Positions 7,570 through 15,511 of a stretch of 64,000 bases of DNA are shown here, one piece after another. Location: positions 1 through 64,000 of the forward strand of contig NZ_LSGW01000044.1 in NCBI RefSeq assembly GCF_001643305.1, given 5' to 3'. Numbering within the stretch: the stretch's first letter is position 1; each line of letters opens with the position of its first letter. Made by a program: the position numbers and the translations under genes. The DNA is from Aeromonas salmonicida subsp. salmonicida. Its GTDB lineage: Bacteria; Pseudomonadota; Gammaproteobacteria; Enterobacterales; Aeromonadaceae. The notes below the pieces were generated by a model, which saw nothing but the letters and a program-made list of their open reading frames with translations, was not told the origin of the DNA and ran no database searches.

Positions 7570-8373
7570 ATGAGCACTACCTTGCTGCAACTGAATCACT
7601 ATTTCGGGATCCGCGAGCAGCCCCTGCACAGGGTGCTCATCTATGCGCCGACCCTCATCTGGGTGCAACAGGGCCACAAGCTGCTGTGGTGGCAAGACAG
7701 GCGCCTGTCGTTTGACAAGGGGAGCTGGCTGCTGATCCCGGCAGGCCACCAGCTCACCTTCGTCAATCAGCCCGAGCAGGGCAAGTTCAGTTCCCATGCC
7801 CTGACCCTGCTGGCCCCGCCCCCCGCCGAATGGCTGAGCAGCGCCCCGCCCACCCTGCAGAGGGAGCCGCGCCTTGAGGTGAACCCGGCGCTGGCATTCT
7901 GCTTCGAGCTGGTCTGCTCCATGGCCAGCCGCGTGCTGAGCCAGACCACCCAGACCCAGCTGCTGCACGGCTTCTATGCCGAGCTGCACGCCGCCAATGC
8001 CCTCGACCTGCTGTTTCCCGCCAGCACAATGACGCTCGGGGAGCGGCTGGCCCGCTACCTCGGCGTGGAGCCAGGCGCCGACCATACACTCGAGACCCTG
8101 GCCCCACACTTTGCCATGAGCCGCGCCTCCCTGGTGCGCAAGCTGGCCGCCGAGGGGCGCAGCTTTCGCCAGCTGCTGACCCAGGTGCGCATGAGCCACG
8201 CCCTCACTCTGCTGCAACAGGCCCTCACTCCGCTGGAGGTGGCCCTCGCTTGCGGTTATGACTCTCCCAGTCGTTTCGCCGCCCGCTTCAAGCAAGAGTT
8301 CGGCCTGACCCCACATCAATATCTGCGCACCTGTCCCTCTGTTAACGCACAGCGCATGGTGAATAGTGACTGA
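7570..8373 (+). CDS. AraC-family transcriptional regulator
   Basis: The protein has 267 residues. The C-terminal hundred hold the two AraC helix-turn-helix motifs: LETLAPHFAMSRASLVRKL and LTPLEVALACGYDSPSRFAA, ending in FGLTPHQYL. The N-terminal part (about 1-150) is a cupin-like sensing domain with WLLIPAGHQLTF. The start follows the PEBP stop by 11 bases, so it is read from the same transcript. It may regulate that gene or an unlinked target, and no operator was recognised. The effector is unknown. The protein resembles the AraC group regulating efflux or urease-type targets only in general layout. Confidence 0.85.
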   Translation: MSTTLLQLNHYFGIREQPLHRVLIYAPTLIWVQQGHKLLWWQDRRLSFDKGSWLLIPAGHQLTFVNQPEQGKFSSHALTLLAPPPAEWLSSAPPTLQREPRLEVNPALAFCFELVCSMASRVLSQTTQTQLLHGFYAELHAANALDLLFPASTMTLGERLARYLGVEPGADHTLETLAPHFAMSRASLVRKLAAEGRSFRQLLTQVRMSHALTLLQQALTPLEVALACGYDSPSRFAARFKQEFGLTPHQYLRTCPSVNAQRMVNSD

Positions 8374-8798
8374 GACAGCCTCTGGCATATCGTGCAAAGT
8401 GGTCACGTCCCCCAACTGTGACCGACCCGCCCTGTCATGCCCGCTGACAGATACAGTTAGCGGGGTCCGCCGCGTCGGGTTAGAGCCGTGCCATTTTTCC
8501 GGGAAAAGAAGCGGGCCCAGTACAAGCACCCAAGCTATGCCTTGGGGTTGCTCAGTCGTGAGCAAGTGCCCTGTGAATGTCGCGACTCGGGCGGCGGCTT
8601 CTTGACGTCAGGGCGGCCTTCTCTGGACAAGCGCGAGCGGATGCTTGCCGTCATCACACTTTGCCCGGCTTGAAAACGTAACCATTTGAACTGAGTTCAC
8701 AGATCGGCGTTTTGCCTGTCCAAGCCAGCCACTATGCCCCCTAGAATGAGCCCCATTGACGGAATCTGGTCCGGTTACCCTTGCTCAAGGAATGGCTT
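8374..8798. other. 425-bp intergenic region upstream of the malS-like gene
   Basis: No convincing gene. A 61-codon frame with a GTG start at 8488 lacks a ribosome site and a recognisable product. A 13-bp palindrome, TGAAC-TGA-GTTCA, sits at 8687-8699, about 100 bases before the malS-like start, and could be an operator. No clear MalT box was found. Confidence 0.4.
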
Positions 8799-10899
8799 AT
8801 GCGTCGCTCTCCTCGCTTCTCTCCCCTCTGGCTCACCCTGCTGGCCGGCCCCCTGTGTTCAGGCCTGGTGCTGGCCTCCCCCGAGGTACATCTCTATGTG
8901 GATGGCAAACCTGTGGCCGAGGTGCTGACGCTGGACAAGGGCACCGTCAGCCTGACCCACAAGCTGGACAAGGGCAGCCACCAGATCCGCATCGGCGATG
9001 CCGGCAACAGTTGCGGCACCAGCTTCGGTCCGACCGAGGCCAAGCCGCTCCCCTTCGGCACCGCCCAACCCATGGACAAATGCGCCAAGGGGACAAGTTT
9101 CACCCTGCGGGTGATGCTGGCCGGGGACTACGAGTTTACCTTCAACCCCGACACCCCCAGCCTCAAGGTGCTGCGGGCGACCAGGAAGAGCGAGTTCAAG
9201 CGCCAGCCCCCGACAGAGCCCTGTATCGCCTGGGATGGCGGCCCTGTGACGGTGTCGCTGAAGGGAGCCTGGCCTGACGGCACCCGGCTGCGGGATGCCT
9301 ACTCAAAACAGGAGGCCGTGGTCACACAGGGCAAGCTGACCCTGACCCCGAGCAAGGAGAGCGGCGGCCTGCTGCTGCTCGAACCGGTCAAGGCAGCCAA
9401 ACAAGCACCTTTCAGCTGGGATCAGGCGAGCGTCTATTTCTTGCTGACCGATCGCTTCCACAACGGCGATCCCGCCAACGACCACAGTTTCGGCCGCCAG
9501 AAGGATGGTCAGGACGAGGTCGCCACCTGGCACGGCGGCGATTTCAAAGGGCTGACCGAGAAGCTCGACTACATCAAGAGCCTCGGCATGAACGCCATCT
9601 GGATCACTCCCATGGTGGAGCAGGTACACGGCTTCATCGGCGGCGGCGAGCAGGGCAACTTCCCCTTCTACGCCTACCACGGCTACTGGGCACTGGATTT
9701 CACCAAGATCGATCCCAACTACGGCGACGAGGAGAGCCTGAGAACCCTGGTGGACGAGGCCCACAAGCGCGGCATGCGGATCATCCTCGATGTGGTGATG
9801 AACCACGCCGGTTACGCCACCCTGGCCGATCTGCAGGATCTGGGGCTCACCGATCTCACCCAGAACACTGGCAAACTGCCGGCCACCTGGAACCAGTTGC
9901 GTCCGAGTGGCGGCCTCAACTGGCATGGCTACAACCAGTTTATCGACTACCAATCACCAGACTGGAACAAGTGGTGGAGCGGTGACTGGGTGCGCGCCGG
10001 CCTGCCCGGCTACCCGCAGCCAGGCACAGACGATGTCACCGGTTCGATGGCGGGGCTGCCGGACTTCCTGACCGAGTCCACCAAACCGGTGGGCTTGCCG
10101 CCACTGCTGGCGGCGAAGAAAGACACCAGAGCCAAGGCGCTGCCCAATGCCACTGTGAGCGACTACCTGATCGCCTGGCACACCGACTGGGTGCGCCGCT
10201 TCGGCATCGACGGCTTCCGCGCCGACACCGTCAAGCATCTGGAACCCGCCGTCTGGGCCAAGCTCAAGCAGGCGGGCACGGCGGCACTCAAGGAGTGGAA
10301 GGCAACCAATCCGGACAAGGCGCTCGATGCTCTCCCCTTCTACATGGTGGGCGAGGTGTGGGATCACGGGGTCGCCAAGGATTTCTGGTACCAGAATGGC
10401 TTCGATTCCCTGATCAACTTCGACTATCAACGGGAGTTCGCCCTGCCCCAGGCCCAGTGCATGGCGGGCAGCGATCCCACCTATGCCAGCTACGCCAGCC
10501 GCATCAATCAGGATCCCGAGTTCAACGTGCTGAGCTACATCAGCTCCCACGACACCAAGCTGTTCTTTGGTGACTATCAGGACGTGCCGCTGCAACGCAG
10601 AGTCGCCAACAGCTTCATGCTGCTGCCGGGGGGCATCCAGCTCTACTACGGCGATGGGTCTGGCCAAGGATGGCGGCGTGTTCGATCAGAGTGTTCGCTC
10701 GGACATGAACTGGCAGGAGATCGGGAGCGGCGAGAAGGCCGAACTGGTCAAGCACTGGCAGCGACTCGGCCAGTTCCGCGCCGCCCATCCGGCCATAGCC
10801 GCTGGCAGCCACAAGAAGCTGTCCGATGCTCCCTACAGCTTCGTGCGGGAGAAGGGGGAGGACAAGGTGGTGGTGGTGTTTGCCGGTCGGCAGCCGTAG
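8799..10899 (+). pseudogene. malS: Periplasmic alpha-amylase (MalS-like), frameshifted near the C-terminus
   Basis: The gene would encode about 700 residues, similar in length and motifs to E. coli MalS, a periplasmic maltodextrin-hydrolysing GH13 enzyme. A signal peptide (SPLWLTLLAGPLCSGLVLA) follows the ATG at 8799, which has AAGGA upstream. The GH13 catalytic set is present: FRAD (Asp about 476), GEVWD (Glu about 519) and SSHD (Asp about 585). After LYYGDGSG near 10660 the frame breaks. MalS-like sequence (LAKDGGVFDQSVRSDMNWQEI) continues in the +1 frame to TAG at 10897-10899. Read literally, the first frame runs on to 11027 with about 120 unrelated residues. Loss of one copy of a TCTGG repeat would explain the shift. 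A sequencing error cannot be excluded. The catalytic domain is intact, so partial activity is possible. Confidence 0.8.
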
Positions 10900-10919
10900 A
10901 CCTTCCCACGCATCTGCAG

Positions 10920-10944
10920 AGAGGGGAGCCAATGGCTCCCCTCT
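10920..10944 (+). terminator. Terminator of the malS-like gene
   Basis: GAGGGGAGCC-AAT-GGCTCCCCTC forms a 10-bp perfect stem just after the restored-frame stop. Its position supports 10899 as the ancestral gene end. Confidence 0.75.
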
Positions 10945-10980
10945 TCAATGTCAGTCGCCGACCCGTTCAACAGGACCGTC

Positions 10981-11607
10981 TTACGTCGGTTGACGGGCAG
11001 CCACAGGCCACTGCAACCGTACCTTGACCAGCAGAGCCTGCCACAAAGGCCAGGCCAGCAAGGCCTGCTGATAGACACCGGCTTGACCGGGCAACTGGAT
11101 GCCATAGCTGGCCAGCCGATAGGCTATCACCCCATAGAAGGCATCTATGATGCCCTCTTCACCGAAATAAAATGGTCCCCTCGCCTGGGACCAGATGGTC
11201 TGCAGGCGAGCCAGCTCGCCGATGGCCTCCACCGGTGGCTCGCTGCGGGTCGGCGCCCCCAGAAAGAAGGGAAGCTGACTACGGATCTGGCCAAAGCCCG
11301 AGTGCATTTCCGCGCACAGACTGCGGGCCAGCGCCCGCTCGGCCCGGGAAGCGGGATAGAGCTGGCGGTCTGGGCAGAGCTCGTACAGGTATTCGGCAAT
11401 GGCCAGCGAGTCGTGTACCCGCACGCCATCGTGATCCAGCCAGGGCACCAGGCCGGCAGGCGCCAACCGCTTGAGCCGCGCCAACGCCTTGGCATCTTCC
11501 AGATCAAACACCTGCTCCTGCCACTCCAGCCCGCTCATGGCGAGCACCAGTGCCGCCCGCATTGCCCAGGTGGAGCCCGTGCCCACCGTCAATACCAAGG
11601 ATCCCAT
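10981..11607 (-). CDS. Glutathione S-transferase family protein
   Basis: This 208-residue protein has a thioredoxin-like N-terminal domain (VGTGSTWAMRAALVLAMSG, then AGLVPWLDHDGVRVHDSLAI with the cis-Pro and the ESxA-like glutathione contact replaced by DSLAI) and an all-helical C-terminal domain. The start at 11607 is set by AGGAGG seven bases upstream; an earlier in-frame codon lacks a ribosome site. The family conjugates glutathione to electrophiles or reduces disulphides. The substrate is unknown. It is a single gene, convergent with the malS-like gene. Confidence 0.85.
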   Translation of the reverse strand: MGSLVLTVGTGSTWAMRAALVLAMSGLEWQEQVFDLEDAKALARLKRLAPAGLVPWLDHDGVRVHDSLAIAEYLYELCPDRQLYPASRAERALARSLCAEMHSGFGQIRSQLPFFLGAPTRSEPPVEAIGELARLQTIWSQARGPFYFGEEGIIDAFYGVIAYRLASYGIQLPGQAGVYQQALLAWPLWQALLVKVRLQWPVAARQPT

Positions 11608-11765
11608 CTCTTGCCTCCTGCATGGGTTGCTCGTGACCATCCCATCTGCCCCAATGGCACGACATCCGACGGTCGCTTCACATTTGCACGCCTGCGGGTT
11701 TGACCCCCCAAGAGAGCGATGCTAGTTTGATTTTCCAAAACAATCAGTTAGCAACAATGTGAGCA

Positions 11766-12410
11766 ATGGACAGCCAATTTACCATCGTCATCGCAGATGA
11801 CCACCCCCTGTTTCGGGGCGCCCTCTATCAAGCTGTGCACATGGCCATCAACGATGCCCAGCTGCTGGAGGCCGACTCCATCAACAGCCTGACCAGCCTG
11901 CTGGGGGAACACCCTGAAGTAGACCTGTTGCTGCTCGATCTCAAGATGCCCGGCGCCAACGGCTTCTCCGGCCTCGCCCACCTGCGCGGTCAGTATCCCG
12001 ACCTGCCCATTGTCGTGGTCTCCGCCTCGGAAGATGCCGCCATCATCCAGCAGGTACTGCGGCTCGGCGCGCTGGGTTTCATCCCCAAGTCGGTCCCCAT
12101 GAAGGAGCTGGTCAACGCCCTCAATACGGTGATCGGGGGAGATAACTGGGTGCCAGCCGGCATATCCCTGCATCCCGAATCCGAAGACGGCCCCGATTTC
12201 GCCAGCAAGCTCGCCAGCCTCACTCCACAGCAGTACAAGGTGCTGGTGATGTTGCGCGATGGCAGCCTGAACAAGCAGTTCGCCTGGGAGCTCAATGTCT
12301 CCGAAGCCACCATCAAGGCCCATATCACGGCTGTTTTTCGCAAACTCGGCGTCAAGAACCGCACCCAGGCGGTCATCGCCTTGCAGCAGATGGATATCAA
12401 GGACGACTGA
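11766..12410 (+). CDS. NarL/FixJ-type response regulator (orphan)
   Basis: This 214-residue protein has an N-terminal receiver domain (1-125) with acidic pair Asp11-Asp12, phosphoacceptor Asp58 in LLLDLKMPG, VVVSASED and FIPKS. It also has a C-terminal LuxR-type helix-turn-helix (LTPQQYKVLVML, then LNVSEATIKAHITAVFRKLG). No histidine kinase gene is adjacent, so it is an orphan here. Two degenerate copies of its last 35 codons follow directly. The first is in frame, so stop readthrough would add 36 residues. Targets are unknown. Confidence 0.9.
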   Translation: MDSQFTIVIADDHPLFRGALYQAVHMAINDAQLLEADSINSLTSLLGEHPEVDLLLLDLKMPGANGFSGLAHLRGQYPDLPIVVVSASEDAAIIQQVLRLGALGFIPKSVPMKELVNALNTVIGGDNWVPAGISLHPESEDGPDFASKLASLTPQQYKVLVMLRDGSLNKQFAWELNVSEATIKAHITAVFRKLGVKNRTQAVIALQQMDIKDD

Positions 12411-12521
12411 CCCCTTGCCACCATCAAGGTCCATATCACTCCCGCCTTTCGCAAGCCCAGCGTCAAGACCCGCACCCAGGCGGTCATCGCCTTGCAACAG
12501 ATGGATATCAAGGACGACTGA
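12411..12521 (+). repeat. First duplicated 3' tail of the response regulator
   Basis: These 111 bases repeat the last 105 bases of the response regulator (12306-12410), preceded by CCCCTTGCC. The copy keeps the gene's frame (37 codons from stop to stop) and ends with the same DIKDD-stop. Changes include Ala-to-Val in IKAHI, TAV-to-TPA and KLG-to-KPS. Confidence 0.85.
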
Positions 12522-12633
12522 CCCCCTTGCCACCATCAAGGTCCATATCACTCCCGCCTTTCGCAAGCCCAGCGTCAAGAACCGCACCCAGGCGGTCATC
12601 GCCTTGCAGCAGATGGATATCAAGGAGGATTGA
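12522..12633 (+). repeat. Second duplicated 3' tail of the response regulator
   Basis: These 112 bases are nearly identical to 12411-12521 and share its KPS and TPA changes, so the two copies are closer to each other than to the gene. One extra C puts this copy out of frame with the gene. It ends DIKED-stop at 12631-12633. Confidence 0.85.
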
Positions 12634-12667
12634 GTCTGACCTTTGGCCTCTCCTGCCAGTTTCTCCC

Positions 12668-12697
12668 TCGACAATTAGCACGATCGTACTTTATGCT
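12668..12697 (+). promoter_or_regulatory. tetR promoter with palindromic operator
   Basis: TCGACA (12668-12673) and TATGCT (12692-12697) are spaced by 18 bases. The spacer holds a near-perfect 14-bp palindrome AGCACGATCGTACT at 12677-12690, a fitting site for autorepression by the TetR protein encoded from 12721. Confidence 0.45.
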
Positions 12698-12720
12698 GCA
12701 GGGCCAACGAGGAGAGTGTG

Positions 12721-13302
12721 ATGAGCAAGGGCCGTCTGACCCGCGACAACATTTTGCAGACTGCGTTTGAGCAGGCGAGCCAACAAGGGCTGGAGAGCCT
12801 GACCATAGGCTCGCTGGCCTGTGCGTGCGAGATGTCCAAGAGCGGTCTCTTTGCCCACTTTCAATCCCGCGACAACCTGCAGATCGCCGTGCTGGAACAC
12901 GCTGCCGAAGTGTTCAGGGAGCGGGTGATCCAGCCCGTACGCCAGCAACAGCACCAGAGCCAGCGCGAAAAACTTGTCGCCCTGCTCCAGGCCTGGTTGG
13001 CCTGGAATCAGTGTTTCGCCGGTCGCTGCATGTTCCTCGATGCCTGGACCTCGGCCCAGGAGGGTGACGTGCAACAGGCGGCGCGCCAGCTGGTGCGCTT
13101 CTGGCTCGACTACCTGGCCCGCCAGGTGGTGCAGGGTCAGGCGCAGGGGGAGTGGCGCCAGGATCTGGAACCCTGGCGCGCCGTCTATCGGCTATACGGC
13201 CTCTATCTGGCAGATCAGGTGTTCAATGCGCTGGACTTGTGTCAGGATCCCGCTCGCCACTTCTGGCCCGAAGTGGATGATCTGCTGACCAGCTGGCAAT
13301 GA
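12721..13302 (+). CDS. TetR-family transcriptional regulator
   Basis: This 193-residue protein has an N-terminal TetR helix-turn-helix (LTRDNILQTAFEQASQQG, then IGSLACACEMSKSGLFAHF) and a helical ligand-binding C-terminus. AGGAGA lies five bases before the ATG; a GTG one codon earlier is possible. The alpha/beta hydrolase gene follows 70 bases downstream on the same strand, so they may be co-transcribed, with the hydrolase as the likely regulated function. A palindrome in its own promoter suggests autorepression. The ligand is unknown. Confidence 0.88.
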   Translation: MSKGRLTRDNILQTAFEQASQQGLESLTIGSLACACEMSKSGLFAHFQSRDNLQIAVLEHAAEVFRERVIQPVRQQQHQSQREKLVALLQAWLAWNQCFAGRCMFLDAWTSAQEGDVQQAARQLVRFWLDYLARQVVQGQAQGEWRQDLEPWRAVYRLYGLYLADQVFNALDLCQDPARHFWPEVDDLLTSWQ

Positions 13303-13372
13303 TTTCTAGAATGACTTTTTAAAAACTCACAAAAAAGCACGACCGTTCGCACACAAAACAGACAGGACCATC

Positions 13373-14242
13373 ATGAGCAGCAAGATCTACTTCAACACCC
13401 GCCGCTTCAGCCCGAGCAAATGGCTGCTGGGGCTTGGCACCCGGTTGCATCACAGACTCGCCCCCGCTCACGCCAGGCGTACCGCCAGCAAGCTGCTGCT
13501 CACCCCCCAGCGCAATCAGCGGGATGAGGCGGCGCCTGCGGGCCTGGTGAAGCAAGCCGTGCACACCAGCGAAGGGATATTGATGAGCTATCGGCTCGGC
13601 CAGGGGCCGGTCTGGCTGTTGATGCACGGCTGGTCCGGCAGTGCCAGCCAGTTTTATCCGCTGATGAGCCATATCGCCGCCCAGGGCTTCACCGCCATCG
13701 CCTATGACCATCCGGCCCATGGCCATAGCGCCGGTCATACCGGTCACCTGCCCCGCTTCGTGCGCGCCTTTGACGAGCTGGTGGCCGAACAGGTCGCCAA
13801 ATTCGGTTCCCTCAGTGGCGTCATCGCCCACAGCATGGGAGGTGCCGTCACCCTCTCCAGTCGCCAACAAGCCCTCGACCAGTTGCCGCTGCTGCTTGTT
13901 TCGCCCGTGCTCGACTATGTGCCCCAGCTCTACGGCATGGTGGCCCGCTCCGGCTATTCCATCCGCCTGTTCGATGCGGTAGTGAAAGAGATTGAGCAGG
14001 AGTATCAGCATCCCCTCAGCACGGTCGACCCCCTTGGGCGTCTCGCCAGCCGCAGCGGCGCCGCCATCATAGTGCACGACGAGGAAGACAGGTTTGCCCC
14101 CTACAGCGACTCCCAACGAGCAACCCTGGATGGCCGTACCCGACTGGTCAGCACCCGTGGGTTGGGTCACGGCCGAATCCTTGCCAGTGCCCCCCTCTTT
14201 GCCGCTTTCGATAGCCTGGCAGGCTCCCATTCACCGGCATAA
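13373..14242 (+). CDS. Alpha/beta-hydrolase
   Basis: This 289-residue alpha/beta-hydrolase has no signal peptide. The oxyanion-hole region LLMHGWSGSA is at about 82. The nucleophile elbow AHSMGG holds Ser154, an acidic candidate lies in HDEEDRFAP at about 227, and GLGHGRI holds catalytic His266. This arrangement fits a carboxylesterase or lysophospholipase-like enzyme. The substrate is unknown. It follows a TetR gene, and a patatin-like lipase gene is next on the same strand, so the trio may deal with lipids or esters, though nothing proves a common operon. Confidence 0.82.
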   Translation: MSSKIYFNTRRFSPSKWLLGLGTRLHHRLAPAHARRTASKLLLTPQRNQRDEAAPAGLVKQAVHTSEGILMSYRLGQGPVWLLMHGWSGSASQFYPLMSHIAAQGFTAIAYDHPAHGHSAGHTGHLPRFVRAFDELVAEQVAKFGSLSGVIAHSMGGAVTLSSRQQALDQLPLLLVSPVLDYVPQLYGMVARSGYSIRLFDAVVKEIEQEYQHPLSTVDPLGRLASRSGAAIIVHDEEDRFAPYSDSQRATLDGRTRLVSTRGLGHGRILASAPLFAAFDSLAGSHSPA

Positions 14243-14365
14243 CCACCGTTGAAACCAGCCTGCTGAAAAAATGGTGCGCAGACCTGTTTTTATATTCGAT
14301 ACAGCGCCTTATAGTTAAATTGCTCGGTGGCAACACCTTCAGTGGCAACCATAAGGCGCAGTATC

Positions 14366-15511
14366 ATGGCCAGACCCAACACAGCTCTTCTCTTGACCGG
14401 TGGCGGTGCTCGCGCGGCCTATCAGGTCGGTGCCCTCAAGGCCATCGCCGAGTTTTATCCCCGCAATCTCGGCATTCCGTTTCCCATATTGTGCGGCACC
14501 TCGGCCGGTGCCATCAATGTCACGGCGCTGGCCTGTTATGCCTCCTGTTTCCACCTGGGGGTACGCAAGCTGGAGTGGGTCTGGCGCCGCTTCGAAACCC
14601 ACCATATCTTCGACTTTCACCCCGGCAGATTGCTGTGGCGGCTGTTGTATGAAGGCTCTGCCGGGCTTATCAATCCTCACACCAATCACGCCTTTCACCT
14701 GTTTGACAACGCTCCCCTGCGCCGCCTGCTGGATCAGCTCATCGACTATCACCGCATCGACGACAACATCCTCTATGGCAGCCTGGAGGCACTGGCCATC
14801 ACAGCGTCGGACTATGATGACGGCCTCTCCACCACCTTTTTTCAGGGACGGGCCGACCATCTGCCGTGGGAGCGAGCCAGACGGCGCGGGGTGCGTACCC
14901 TGCTCACCTCGGATCACCTGCTGGCCTCCTCGGCGTTGCCGTTTGTCTTTCCGGCGACCCATATTGGCGACAAGTTTTACGGCGATGGTTCCATTCACCA
15001 GTTGAGCCCATTAAGCCCCGCCATCCATCTAGGGGCGGAGCGGATCCTGCTGATTGCGCTGGATCCACCTGCCCACTCGGCCCCCACCTTTCGCCATGGC
15101 CACCTGACCAGCTCCAACATCGCGAGCCACCTGCTCGATACCGTCTTTACCGATACCCTGAATTCGGATCTGGAGCGGCTATGGCGTATCAATCAGACCC
15201 TGGATCTCATACCCGAGCGGGAGCGCAGACGCCTGAAACTCAAACGGGTGGAAACCTGCGTGCTGAAACCGAGCCAGGATCTCGACACCATAGCGCTGGC
15301 CTATCTGCGCAAACTGCCTGTACACCTGCGCCGCCTGTTGCGGGTGCTGGGAGTGTCGGGGGACGAGACCAGCAGCCTGGCCAGCTTTCTGATGTTCTAT
15401 CCCGGCTACTGCCAGCAACTGATCAAGCTGGGTTACCGGGACACCCTCAACGAGCGGGCGCGGGTCGAACAGTTTCTGGGGATTGAAGAAGTGATGCGGG
15501 AGGAGGCGTAA
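14366..15511 (+). CDS. Patatin-like phospholipase family protein
   Basis: The protein has 381 residues. The oxyanion motif GGGARA (12-17), nucleophile motif GTSAG with Ser46, and DGS with Asp207 make the Ser-Asp dyad of the patatin family, whose members hydrolyse acyl chains from phospholipids. There is no signal peptide, so the enzyme is probably cytoplasmic or membrane-associated. The start at 14366 has AAGGCG upstream and places the glycine motif near the N-terminus, as in relatives; an ATG 13 codons earlier is less likely. Its 3' end overlaps the frameshifted end of the convergent Kef-type gene by 79 bases. Confidence 0.87.
   Translation: MARPNTALLLTGGGARAAYQVGALKAIAEFYPRNLGIPFPILCGTSAGAINVTALACYASCFHLGVRKLEWVWRRFETHHIFDFHPGRLLWRLLYEGSAGLINPHTNHAFHLFDNAPLRRLLDQLIDYHRIDDNILYGSLEALAITASDYDDGLSTTFFQGRADHLPWERARRRGVRTLLTSDHLLASSALPFVFPATHIGDKFYGDGSIHQLSPLSPAIHLGAERILLIALDPPAHSAPTFRHGHLTSSNIASHLLDTVFTDTLNSDLERLWRINQTLDLIPERERRRLKLKRVETCVLKPSQDLDTIALAYLRKLPVHLRRLLRVLGVSGDETSSLASFLMFYPGYCQQLIKLGYRDTLNERARVEQFLGIEEVMREEA

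Noticed and set aside
8488-8673. 61-codon frame upstream of the malS-like gene
   Set aside because: GTG start without Shine-Dalgarno and no recognisable product. It could be a relic, but there is no support for a gene.
12295-12633. 112-codon frame across the response-regulator tail copies
   Set aside because: It runs in another frame through all three repeats. It stays open only because the repeats share composition, with no sign of coding.
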